Assembly (NCBI GenBank): GCA_030512335.1 | Contig: JAULSU010000003.1 | Location: 3,162,001-3,226,000, forward strand | Reading direction: 5' to 3' | DNA from: Immersiella caudata | Taxonomy: Eukaryota > Ascomycota > Sordariomycetes > Sordariales > Lasiosphaeriaceae | Length of the DNA: 64,000 nucleotides | In this document: one piece after another, positions 35,955 through 46,515 of the stretch | How positions within the stretch are numbered: position 1 is the stretch's first letter | How the letters are laid out: every line of letters begins with the position of its first letter | The notes under the pieces: generated by a model | Databases searched by the model: none | Seen by the model: only the letters and a program-made list of their open reading frames with translations | What the model was told of the DNA's origin: nothing | Translations under genes and position numbers: made by a program

Positions 35955-36961
35955 TGGGAGAAGGGATTGCGAAAGGAAAATTTTGCCAAAGCCCAGTCTT
36001 GAGACGTGGAGAATGTTTGCAGCGGTTGGGCACCAACGAAACGCGCGGACGCCCATTTCGTGACGCTCCCTTCCCACTTCAATGGTTCGATTCATTGTGG
36101 TCCCCCATGCTCGCCCTGCTGGTCAACGAGATCAGCTGACGGGTTTTGCTCTGGGGTCTGGGGTGTGGCATCGTGTGAGTTATTTTCAGCGGGGGCCAAC
36201 TCTCGTGGGTGACATTGAACCATTTGCGATTGGGTCGCGGGATTTTTACGTTTTTAGGAGGGGGGAAGGAACACTGTGCCGTCTCCCAGCGCAGTGGGCC
36301 ACTCTTCCCGGAGTGTGCCCGGTTGTTTTCAAACTGACAGGGTCTTTTAGTCTTGGATCATTGCCCTTCTCACAGAGGGCGCGAGCAGCAGCTTTGCCGG
36401 TGACAACGATGCTCTGGTCATGTCCGCGCCGGCTTTTCCCACGCGGCTGCACCCGGCCGCGCGAAAGGGAACGGATCTGAGGGCCGACATCCGGTGTACA
36501 CGACGTGGAGGGCGCTTCGTCATGCCGCCACGACTCCGGTCGATGGCGGGGCTCTTTCCTGAGTTCCGCTTTTGTAGATGCAAACCCGACTTGATAAGTG
36601 AGCGACAGCCGATGCCGACGTCGATTGCTGCTTTTGCCGCTACTGCTTCCTACTTGCCCGCCAGCGGTCCGTTGAGTCGATGCAACAGTAAAACGAAGTT
36701 TTGTTTGTGCTCCAGACCAAGCGGGACGGAGGGGCTGGCTGACAGAAAACAGGCAGACCTACAGAACCCCATCGGCAAGACAGCGTGGCAGGTGAAGTGC
36801 ATAACAGCTGACCTAGCTTGTCTTACCTGTGGCGTGTGAGCCTCGAGTTGGGCTGGTCCACATCCGGAACGGCTCGAAACCTCGAAAGCCCAAAGCGGAC
36901 TCAACGCGACGTGCATTGCAGCGGAAGAAGCAGTGGCGGCAGCACTAGGAGCGCAGCAACC

Positions 36962-38022
36962 ATGGCGGACCGGCACGAGATACAGCAGTGGCATGTTAGG
37001 GAGCCGTACGCGGACCTCCACTGCGCGCTCGGCGAGGGCCCCTACTTCGAAAAGGAGACCAATACGCTGCGTTTTGTGGACATCAAGAAGAAGCAGGTCC
37101 ACACCGTGTCGCTCAGCGACGGGTCCGACTCGCTCAGGACCATCCAGCTGGACGTGCCGGTAACCGTAACGGCCAACATCCAAGGTCATGACCCGCAGGA
37201 ACAGATCCTCGTCGGCCTCAAGTACGGCATCGCCGTGCTTGACCGCAAAACGGGAAAGTACGAGTACCTATCCAAGTTCGCCAGCGAGGACAACGCCCGC
37301 CTCCGGAGCAACGATGGTGCTGCCGATCCCCACGGTCGCTTCTGGCTCGGCACCATGACGGATTTCGGCCTAGGAGATTTCAAGCCTGAAGGTAGACAGT
37401 CATGCCCCTTCGCCCCCCTTCCGAACCACTACCCCCCTCCCACGTGGCTCGCAGACCACCTACCTGCCTCCGTGCCTCTTACCCGCCGTTACGCTACACC
37501 CTGCCCGCCGCACGTCGCTAACAACCCCACGCAGGCTCCCTCTTCCGTTTCGACCACGGCAAATCCGTCCACACCACCCACTCCGACCTCACCATTCCCA
37601 ACTCGGTGGGCTGGTCCCCCGATGCAAGGACCATGTACTTCACGCACTCCTCGGCCCGCCAGGTCTTCGCCTTCGACTACGACCCTGCCACCGGCGACCT
37701 GTCCAACGAACGCCTCTTCTACCAGCACCACGGCGAAGGCGAGCCGGATGGGTTTCGGGTGGATGTGGAGGGGAATGTTTGGCATGCGGTCTATGGGGAG
37801 GGCAAGGTGCTGAAGATTGACGGGAAGACGGGGAGGTTGTTGGGGCAAGTGAATTTGCCGACGAGGAATATCACGTGCTGTGAGTTTGTGGGGAGGGAGC
37901 TGTTTGTCACTTGTGCGGATGATGAGGAAGGGGAGGGGGAGAGTAGGAGGTTTGGAGGGGCGTTGTGGAGAATTGAAGTTGGGGTGGAGGGTTTGAAGAA
38001 GCATGAGTTTAGGTTGGCCTAG
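36962..38022 (+). CDS. SMP-30/gluconolactonase/regucalcin-type lactone hydrolase
   Basis: Six-bladed beta-propeller enzyme; family members open sugar lactones using a divalent metal. Exons 36962-37391 and 37535-38022, intron 37392-37534 (GTAGAC donor, CACGCAG acceptor, phase 1); 305 aa, close to the 299 aa of human regucalcin. The metal ligands are in place: Glu25 in LGEGP, Asn166 in IPNSVGWS and Asp215 in GEPDGF. DPHGRFWLGTM is the characteristic propeller block. There is no signal peptide, so it is cytosolic. The ATG at 36962 follows an in-frame extension without ATG and begins MADRHEIQQWHV. The substrate is not predictable from sequence. The third-position GC content shifts in exon 2 from C-rich to G-rich after about 37740, which looks compositional, not broken. 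Confidence 0.92.
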
Positions 38023-39014
38023 AGACTAGAGTGGATGGGGGAGGGGAGAGGGATGGATGTAGGGGTGCTTAAAATATTTGGCAGAGGGGGTCGATAGACC
38101 GGTAAAAATGAGATGGGGTGGTAGACCGGTAGAAATTGATGTCTACGTAGAGGCGGGTCGAGATCATTGTGATGTTTTCTGGGCTATTCAAGAGAAAAAG
38201 GCTATGCCAGCGCGTGAGTTGTCCTGTTGGTCAAGGTCCACACCTATCATCCTCCTCTCCCTGGCTCCCAATTGAAGACGTCCAAGACCCAGTTTGTCGA
38301 AACTCAACCAAATACCTAGCAAGGCGGAGAGGAGAAGGGGTGCGAACAGAAAGCAAACAACATGGATCAAAAGCAAAGGAGGGCGTTTCCTGCTGATCCG
38401 AAGAGAAACAAAAACCTCATTCGGTTTTAAGAATACGCCTGGCAACGGGGGAATTCAGTAGGCAGATGTGCATTTTTATTATTTTTTTTGCTCTGTACAA
38501 TACCACAGCACTTGCTGCGAGACTTTGATCAGATCTGAACGAATGGAAAGGATCAGATACGTAGGGATAGCCATTTGGGTGACCTGTAGCCTGCCGCTTT
38601 CCACCAATTTCCATTATATGAAAAGCCTTGGTATACTTCCGCGTTTATCTGGTGATGTGTGTTTGCACTTGCCGTAGAATTGAGTCTCATGACTACGACT
38701 TGAAGCATCGAGGAAAATCGGGGATGAGACCTCAAGACAAACGTATACTGGTAAACCCCACACATCTACGAGTAAATTTTTAATATCCTTCACTTTTCGA
38801 GAGCGGAGAAGGACTGATTGGTATGGATCGTTGAGAATGTGGTTGATGAAAACAAAACATCAGGGGTACCAGGTCAAACAAAACAAAAATGGGGTTAGGG
38901 TTGTGGAACTTCTGCCTAAGTTTGACTCAGCCCCACCTTCTCTTTCGACTTCACCCCTCATTCCCACATCAACGACGAATCTCTGCCAGATCAACAGCGC
39001 ACCATAACCAAACA
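38023..39014. other. Intergenic, no gene recognised
   Basis: The 3' flank of the SMP-30-type gene and the promoter of the next gene. It is more AT-rich than its surroundings, with T tracts near 38476-38488. No coding signal is seen. Confidence 0.55.
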
Positions 39015-40775
39015 ATGGCCGGAAACACTGATCGAGAGCCGGCCTCCGACCCCTCGCAAGACGATGATTTAGATTCTCTCTTTGGCGGCGGCGACGATGA
39101 CGATGACGACGACTCCCTCTTCGGCGCCGGCGATGACGACTGCCCTTCTCTATTTACTGAAGATGCAGCACCGTCCGGCCCCTCCATCAAGCTGAGAGGG
39201 TCAGAGAGTGAGGCAGCTCTGTTGAAGCCACATTCAAACCAGCCTGAGGCGGCTAACCCATCATTTCAGCTCACGCTTGCGACGCCATCCTCCGCAAAGC
39301 CAAACAACACGGAGCTCACCTTGCCTCTAACACTGCCTCAGCGGCCGGCGCCGAATGAGTATTCGGAGCTCACGCTCCCCACTGTCCCTGATCCTGCCAA
39401 CGCCGATTTATTGCGTTTGGAAGGACACACTTCAGGCGACCCTGTGGTTAGTAATTTTACTCACACCTCTGACATCATCGCACCTCTTGCGGCAGCACCA
39501 AACCTCACCACCGATAATGCGGCGCTTGAGGCGATGCTGCTGGATATGTGGAACTCCCTTGAAAATGGAGAAGAGATGGTTAATACCCCCTCAGAAATTA
39601 GCATTCTCGACAGCTCTCAGTACAGCGGCGAGACTAGCCTTGGCCTTGACGACGGCTCAGATATCACTCTCGACCAAATTCCAGGCTTTCGCTATGCTAA
39701 CTTGAGCACGACCCGCGATCTCCGTCTCCCTCGCCGGATTGATCACAGCCTCGAAGAAGCCGAAGTTCTGGTACCCTATCTTACCCTCTGTAAGTAGTCT
39801 GCTTTCTCTTCCTTACCCTGTTCCGCAGTGCAGATGGCACAGAACCTAACTGGAATATAGCTCGCAATGCCAAGATGCCAGAGTTTTACCAAGCACTCCA
39901 GCTAGACGCTGTCACCGGTAAGAGGCTGAGAGATGAGATGAGGGACTATATCACGGCCTCCCCATTTGCCATTCTCTTGGAGAAACGCGGTTCGGATCAA
40001 ATGACGACGAAGAAAGCTCTCACCGATGCCGCATTTTACATGCTTGTCAACGAAACATGGGGAATGAAGTGGTTTGGCCCCAGTTGCGAGACGGCGCGGG
40101 CTCGAACGCTGTTTTGGCCAGCAAACTCTACATTGTAAGCCCCCTCTGCTCGTCTCCCTTTTACAGAAAAACGCTGACTTCTGCTGCAGGATTCTTGTGA
40201 ACTTCGTCAGACTGCTCAACAGAGTCCTGATTAACGCCGGCTCGCATTCCCGGATTGCCAACCGGTATTTGGAGACAAATGGTGGTCCCTACAGCACCCT
40301 GGAAGTAACACCGTCGCGGTCTCCCTCGGTTGCGCCGCCTCCTGTGTATGGCACAACCGGATCCTCAGTGACACGACTGCCGGTGCAGCAATCCAACCCG
40401 CTTCTAGACTCATTGGTCACGTCTGCGATGAACGCAAAGCGGAAGAGATCTTGCTCGGCCGTCAACCCCGCATACGAGGTGGAGATTCCAGATGATGCGA
40501 AACTCAATTACCGTGTCTGCGTCAGAGACGTGGCAGATGGCGGTGAGCTGGGCTCTCCTGCAACCTACCAACATGGAAATATGGACACAACGCTGGGTGT
40601 CTATTCCTATCTGAAGAAGATGCTAGAGGCTGGAGGCCATCGGCCAATTTTCGAGATCCTCACGCCAGCGGGAGTGATAAGGATTGACAGCGAGGCCGAG
40701 TGGGATCGAGCCGTAGTCTCGATCTACAACAGGAGGCGTTCGGGTGGTCAGGTAGAAGTTGATATTTGGGTCTGA
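39015..40775 (+). CDS. Uncharacterised protein with acidic N-terminus and PB1-like C-terminus
   Basis: Three exons, 39015-39789, 39861-40134 and 40190-40775 (1635 nt, 544 aa), with GTAAGT and GTAAGC donors and matched phases 1 and 2. Residues 15-40 hold an acidic repeat (DSLFGGGDDDDDDDSLFGAG) in which DSLFG occurs twice, followed by a Ser/Thr/Pro-rich region with recurring SELTLPT-type motifs, all probably disordered. A helical central domain spans exon 2 (MPEFYQALQLDAVTGKRLRD, KALTDAAFYMLVNETWGMKW) and runs into exon 3 (ILVNFVRLLNRVLI). The last 80 residues (LNYRVCVRDVADGGEL to EVDIWV) resemble a PB1/ubiquitin-like fold in spacing, which is inference. The acidic patches and lack of enzyme motifs would suit a transcription or chromatin role, unproven. 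I do not recognise the family. Confidence 0.78.
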
Positions 40776-41390
40776 AGGATTGTTTTCTCCCAATGGCGTG
40801 TTTAATGATGAAGGGGGAAATTGGGAGGCTGCATGTTTAATCCCAGGGTTTATCTCCGGGGTATGAGCTTCGGGCGGGGAGCAAATGGATGGCGAGAGCA
40901 AGATTTGTTGAAAGATTATACAAGGACCTTAGATTCGGCCATCCATTAGAAAGTTGGAGCTGGAAGCATAAGGCCAGGCAGCTACTAAATATTTGCGATC
41001 CTAGGCCCGAGAGCTATGGCTTCACGACGCATCGACTCTTTGCGATCACCCGTAATCACTACTAGGTGCTAGGAGTCGTTTGCAGAGCTTCCAGGTGAAC
41101 TTGTCGGATGTGCTCAATGTCTTCATTCGATCAAAACCACCTCCGACGGTGCACCAGGCTATCTATCCAGAAGGGTCCGCAATTAAGAGCAACAAAACGC
41201 TGTACTACCTGAATTCTGGGGCGCAAGGGTATTGGCATCTACTTAATCAGTGAAAGCAACAGGCCACAAACACCCTCCATCCAACGCTAAACAATTCACT
41301 TTTGGGCTTAGTGGGTGGCCCAGAGCGAACCAAGGGAGATATCATCTCACATGAAACACATTATACAGGGCTCAGCTCAACATGGACCGA
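40776..41390. other. Convergent 3' flanks, no gene recognised
   Basis: Lies between the stop codons of the unknown protein gene (plus) and the LMBR1 gene (minus). It is AT-richer than coding DNA, consistent with two 3' untranslated regions. Confidence 0.55.
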
Positions 41391-43751
41391 TCACAACCGA
41401 ATACGGCCCTCACTTCCCCCACCAAACCATCTCCTCACGTCCGAGTTTGCCCTTGCCTGTGATGGCCTGCTACTTCCATCGTCATCATCATCACCGCCCA
41501 TCCACTTCGGCTTCTTGATATCCTGGATCCACTTCGGCGTGTCCATTGTGTCAATCGTATTCCTGAAACGGTGTCCCAGAGCTCCGAAGAAACCTTCATC
41601 CTCGTCATCGTCCTGGATCCGCGATGAGGACGCACCAGCGCGCCTCGCTGATGTGCTCACACCTGGCCTGGCATTAGGCGACGTCCCGAGCGGTGTCGTC
41701 GGTCCCGCGGCGCGTTGTGATCCAGGAACTGAGAGTATCGGTGCAGCACGACTACCGCCTATGCGTGCCGCAGCTTCAGCTCTCCGGCCACGAATGGCAG
41801 CTGATGTGCCATTGAGCTCACGCTCGATAAGGTCGCGGCCCTCGCGCCAAGAGCCAGTACCGTAGACGGTTCTTCCCTCCCCGTCGTCGTCGTCGTCATC
41901 GATGACATCGACGCCAAACCCGATCTTCCGTTTTGCCTTCCCGTAAAGCCCGAAGAGAGTTGCGCAGACTGGGACGAGGATGAAAGCCGGGAAGAGATGG
42001 TCGAAACGCTCACCGAGAGAGGTGAGGTCGATAAGCTGACCGAGGAAGTCGTAGAAGACGGTCTCGCGGTAAATACCGCCGAGGAAGGTCATGAAGTTGT
42101 AAGACAGTGGCACACTGAGTCGTGCGACTTGGCTGGCGTACTGTGGTGAATATCTGTCAGTTTTTCCCCTGACGGTGTTTTCTAGGCAACGCAATGTCTC
42201 GGGCGCGCTCACGCCACGCTCAAGACACCCAACAAAGCCATGAATAAACACATTGGGAGCCATATGACGGGGGGGGGGGGACCCACCCAAAATGCCGATT
42301 CCGGCGCTGTGTTGCGGCGCACGAGAGCGCGTCCGCGCCAGACCTTGACTTCGGTGATGGAAGTCAGAGCGGCAGCACACATGTAAAGCATCCAAACAGC
42401 GGAAATGACTTGCCCAGCGAAGCCGACCTGACCGTTGTTCTCTCCAACAAGAGCGGCAACCTTTGCAGGCGTGGAAGACCCAGTGGGTTGCCAATGGTGG
42501 ATCACACTGTAACGAATCACTGAGAGATTAGGGAACAGGCCCTTGATGACTTCGGACCACACAATGAAGATCGAGGCGAGGGTGAGAAAACCGCCCATAG
42601 CGATTCGAAGGTAGGGAACGATGTGAAAATGGAGGAGAAACCGTGTATAAGGTGTGAGAATGGTGTGCTTGTTCCAGAAATTAGCTGTCGGGGAGGCTGC
42701 ACCAAAGTCCAGCTTCTTCGAAGCCGCCGAGTCCAGAATAGCTTGTGTTATGACAGCGTCCTGGAGTAGTCGATTCCATTCGCTTACATAGCGGGAGCGT
42801 GCGTGTTTCGCTCTCACCAAACGTCTGGTGAGGTCGGCCATGTACTTTTCGGTGATGACGGTCGGCAGAGACTTGTTGGTGTCTCCAGAGCCAGGAATCA
42901 CACGAGCGGTGGACGGCCCCGATTCAGGGAGGTTTGTCATATCAACGAGCTCCTCGATCCAGTCCTGGAAGACAGTGACGCTACCCCCTTTACGGCGGCT
43001 GAGCTCGGATACTTGCGCTTCAAGGTCCTCGAGTGCCATTTCTGCGTCCTCCAGTTTCTCGTAAATCTTGGGGGCTTGGGCTTGGATTCTCCGCAACTTT
43101 CCGCTAATGCTTGCATTCCGGAACAGCCGGCGGGGAATGGCGACTAGGCCGTGTCCCATGAGATAGATGGCGAGCGCCAAGCCCCAGCAGTATGCAAGCG
43201 CCATGACAGTACCCTTTAAAGAGTCCGAAAACCCGCCATAGGAATACAACACATATAAGAGAGCGATGAAGCCGGAGCCAAAGACGATGGCGTAGTACTG
43301 GGCGTTCGCGCGAAGAGAGTCCACCACCTTGTCCTTGGGTTCCTGGTAACCAGAGTCGAAATATTCGCCAAGAACGGGCAGTATGAACCTGGTGACACTT
43401 GTTAGAACATGTTATGTATGGTATATCAACGCAGACGTACCATGTAAGGGCAAAGGTCAACCAGTATACGATTCTCCATGATACCCTCAAGGTATCCCTG
43501 TCTAGCCAAATCCCCCGAGCGGCGATGTCGTCGGTGAGAGCGCTAGATGCCAGATCTATGGGAACCAACAGGACCATGCTTGCGGGAAGCCATAGCGCAA
43601 AGAAGACCGGGATCAATAGTTCGGCGGGCGTTGTCCGTAGTGGTAGGTAATAGCGGAGGATGAAGAGGACGACGATCGAGATGACGAGCAGTGCCAGGAC
43701 CGCGAATACGATCGACGCCACTGGCGATGACGTTGCTGCGACTTCTATCAT
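41391..43751 (-). CDS. LMBR1-domain multi-pass membrane protein (LMBRD2-like)
   Basis: Exons in gene order: 43751-43441, 43388-42287, 42140-41391 (2163 nt, 720 aa). Intron 1 has a GTACGT donor in phase 2; intron 2 (146 nt, GTGGGT donor, CACAG acceptor, phase 0) contains a run of 12 C on the coding strand just after the donor. The family has about nine membrane segments split by a cytosolic coiled coil. Visible here: SIVFAVLALLVISIVVLFIL, LIPVFFALWLPASMVLLVPI, IVYWLTFALTWFILPVLGEYFDSGY, AIVFGSGFIALLYVLYSY, GTVMALAYCWGLALAIYL, a charged coiled coil around YEKLEDAEMALEDLEAQV, more segments, the conserved VARLSVPLSYNFMTFL, and LFPAFILVPVCATLFGLY. The tail is acidic. Human relatives act in membrane trafficking and receptor signalling. 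The first ATG in frame is at 43751. Confidence 0.88.
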
Positions 43752-44289
43752 GCTGGGCGACCTTCCGGGAGCATTTCCGCTGCTCTTGCCGTCAACTTTT
43801 GATGGTTGGTGAGTGTGCACAATGTCAATGTTGAAAGATCGCAGACGGACGTAGTCGCGGTCGCAACCCCGATTATGTCACACCACCCTCTCGGGGCAGG
43901 CAACTATCAACCGTTTGCACCACGCTAATTGGCCCGTGACGCGCCAAACGTTCCACGTACCGAGCGTACCAAACAGCGTGCCATGCATCAGATCGGTCGC
44001 AATGCAGACGAGTGCCCGCTCCTCCCGTCGACCACTGTTTCCCATTCTGGGACCTGGATTGGGCTCTACTGTATTGCGATGCAGGGTTAGGGTCCCTTTC
44101 TCGCAGTAGTTCCCCACGTTTTCGGCTCAAAAGGGAAAAAAAGTCCCGCCACTTTGGTGATTCTTGCCGTTGCGGAAACAGGTTGGCAAGGTCCCCGCCT
44201 TTGTACGACTGCTTATCACTTCCACAACCTGTGAGGGAGGGGTTGAGCATTGAGGGGTTGGCAGCCGAAGGAGGAGATAACGCCATAAG
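43752..44289. promoter_or_regulatory. Divergent promoter region between LMBR1 gene and aldehyde dehydrogenase
   Basis: 538 bp separate the two outward-facing start codons. I see no distinct TATA box. Part of the right end may be the long leader of the aldehyde dehydrogenase gene. Confidence 0.6.
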
Positions 44290-45982
44290 ATGGCCGTCCT
44301 CCTTTCCCGGAGTGCTTCAAGCTCTCTCTTGTTGACTAAGAGACTCGCTCGAGTCGGACACTTTCGCTGCTTTTCACATACATTCCATTTCCAGCAGACG
44401 ACAGCAGCCAGAATGGAGGTTGAACTGACAGCACCAAACGGCAGGAAATGGATGCAGCCCTTGGGCCTCTTCATCAACAATGAGTTTATGAAAGGGGGCA
44501 GTGGCCAAACCATCGCCTCCATCAACCCTACGTACGCACACGTTTATCGTTGATACCTTACTCCGATTTCACCTCCTGAATATGTACTCTGGTCGGCTAC
44601 TAACTGTCTGTAGAACCGAAGAGGAAATCTGCTCAGTGGCGGCAGCAAGTGCGGACGACGTGGACGTCGCAGTAGAGGCAGCTCGAAAGGCCTTCAGGGA
44701 TGCATCATGGAAATCGCTGTCCGGCACTGAGCGCGGAGCCTTGATGACAAAACTAGCTGAGTTGGTTGAGCAACACGCCGAGACGTTGGCTACCATTGAG
44801 ACGCTTGACAACGGAAAGCCATACTCTGTTTCGATCAGTGAGGATGTCCCGGAAGTGGTGAAGGTGCTCAAGTACTATGCCGGATATGCGGACAAGAACT
44901 TTGGCCAGGTCATCGATGTCGGCCCTGAGAAGTTCGCCTACACCATCAAGGAGCCCGTCGGCGTGTGCGGCCAGATCATCCCATGGAACTACCCCTTGGA
45001 TATGGCCGCCTGGAAGCTTGGACCGGCACTGTGCTGCGGTAACACTGTTGTTCTCAAGCTCGCTGAACAAACACCGCTTTCCATGCTATACCTGGCGAAG
45101 CTGATCAAGGAGGCCGGCTTTCCGCCTGGTGTGGTCAACATTATCAACGGTTATGGCAGAGAAGCGGGCGCTGCTCTCGTGCAGCATCCAAAGGTGGACA
45201 AGGTCGCTTTCACCGGCAGCACCGCCACAGGAAAGGAGATCATGAAGATGGCTTCCGCCACGATGAAGAACATTACCTTGGAAACTGGAGGCAAGTCGCC
45301 ACTCATCGTATTTGAGGACGCCGACCTGGAAAACGCCGTGACTTGGTCCCACGGAGGTATCATGAGCAACCAGGGGCAGATCTGCACGGCGACATCGCGG
45401 ATTTTGGTTCACGAAAAGGTGTACGACGAGTTTGTTGAGAAGTTCAAGGCCAAGGTCAAGGAGATTTCAGTCGTCGGCGACCCTTTTGAGGAGACCACAT
45501 TCCAGGGGCCGCAGGTGACAAAGGCGCAGTACGAGAGGGTGCTGAGCTTCATCGAGTCAGGTCGGTCAGAGGGCGCAACTATTGCCATGGGCGGCGAGCC
45601 CGCACCGCAGAAGGGCAAGGGTTTCTACATCGCGCCAACCGTCTTCACAAATGTGAAGCCGAGCATGAAGATCTTCCGCGAAGAGATTTTCGGCCCCTGT
45701 GTTGCCATGGTGTCATTCAAGACGGAAGAAGAGGCTCTCGATTTGGCAAACGACACCACCTATGGTCTTGGCGCGGCCGTCTTCACCAAGGACTTGGTGC
45801 GGGCGCACAGAGTGGCTCGGGAGATCGAGGCGGGTATGGTCTGGATCAACAGCAGCAATGATTCCGACTTCAGGGTCCCGTTTGGAGGCGTCAAGCAGTC
45901 GGGTATTGGCCGGGAGCTGGGCGAGGCCGGGTTGCAACCATATTGCAACATCAAGGCCATCCACGTGAACATGGCTGGATAA
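44290..45982 (+). CDS. NAD(P)-dependent aldehyde dehydrogenase, probably mitochondrial
   Basis: Oxidises aldehydes to carboxylic acids. Exons 44290-44531 and 44614-45982, intron with GTACGC donor, CTAAC branch site and GTAG acceptor, phase 2; 536 aa. The family marks are complete: IIPWNY, the nucleotide-binding FTGSTATGKE, the general base Glu304 in LETGGKSP, the nucleophile Cys338 in NQGQICTATS, the EEIFGP motif and the C-terminal PFGGVKQSGIGRELG. Residues 1-41 (MAVLLSRSASSSLLLTKRLA...) are rich in Arg, Ser and Leu with no acidic residue, as a mitochondrial presequence should be. A second in-frame ATG at 44413 (MEVELTAPNGRKW) gives a 495-aa cytosolic-type enzyme, so both forms may be made. 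Closest by pattern to the acetaldehyde/ALDH2 class; exact substrate is unknown. Confidence 0.95.
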
Positions 45983-46515
45983 GGTTGCTTTGTTACAGTA
46001 GCATGTATGAATGAATGCCTGAGTGTGGTTTATTTGAGATCTGGCAAGCGATTGAGCCTTCGTCCGATCTTTACGCGCATTATAGCCGAATTAATGCAAG
46101 GTTGAAGCTCTGCGTCATCGGGTGGTGTGGGCAGTTTATGCATTCCACAGCGCTGGGAAACTTTGATGTTCTTTTGAGGTGCAGGGTCAGGGTTGGGTGC
46201 CAAGACAATGAGCACCCCAAAAAGCTGGCCCGCTGCCAAGCCCCGAGAAAGTTCAACGAATATCTGGCCCCAGCGCCTCCATCGTCATCCACGGACGTGG
46301 CATCACAGAACTGTCGCAGCTCTTGGTTCTGATAAAGGCGCCTTACCAAACGGTAGACGCCAAGAGGCACGACCGAGTATAAATCCAAGCTCAAATAAAA
46401 CCAACACTACCGACGCTGGTATCTACAATTTCGCATCGCCTTTGTCCATCTCCAAACAGCATCCCGATCCACAAAAACGCTCGCGGCAGTCCGCGCAGCT
46501 GTCGACGTCAGAGCC
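45983..46515. other. Intergenic, 3' flank of aldehyde dehydrogenase and SEC12 promoter
   Basis: No coding signal. A TATA-like TATAAAT at 46378-46384 and a C/A-rich leader precede SEC12. Confidence 0.55.
46378..46384 (+). promoter_or_regulatory. TATA box of SEC12
   Basis: TATAAAT in GAGTATAAATCCAAG, 132 bp upstream of the SEC12 ATG at 46516. The position suits a core promoter with a leader of about 100 nt. Confidence 0.5.

Larger units (their letters stand above)
28154..36961. other. 8.8 kb stretch without a recognisable gene
   Basis: No frame on either strand gives a recognisable domain, and the longer frames (for example 31525-32256 plus, 33561-34187 minus) have random-looking composition and overlap others. 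The DNA is not AT-rich and shows no transposon ends, so it is not a RIP-mutated relic by eye. It must include the promoters of the bZIP gene (minus) and the SMP-30 gene (plus). It holds a T15 run (29391-29405), an A16 run (35939-35954) and a short 10-bp tandem repeat (34786-34815). A spliced long non-coding RNA or an unknown multi-exon gene cannot be excluded. Confidence 0.5.

Noticed and set aside
42270..42294. Frameshift in the LMBR1 gene at the 12-G run
   Set aside because: A GTGGGT donor just before the run and a CACAG acceptor at 42141 remove it as an intron and join the two frames in phase 0.
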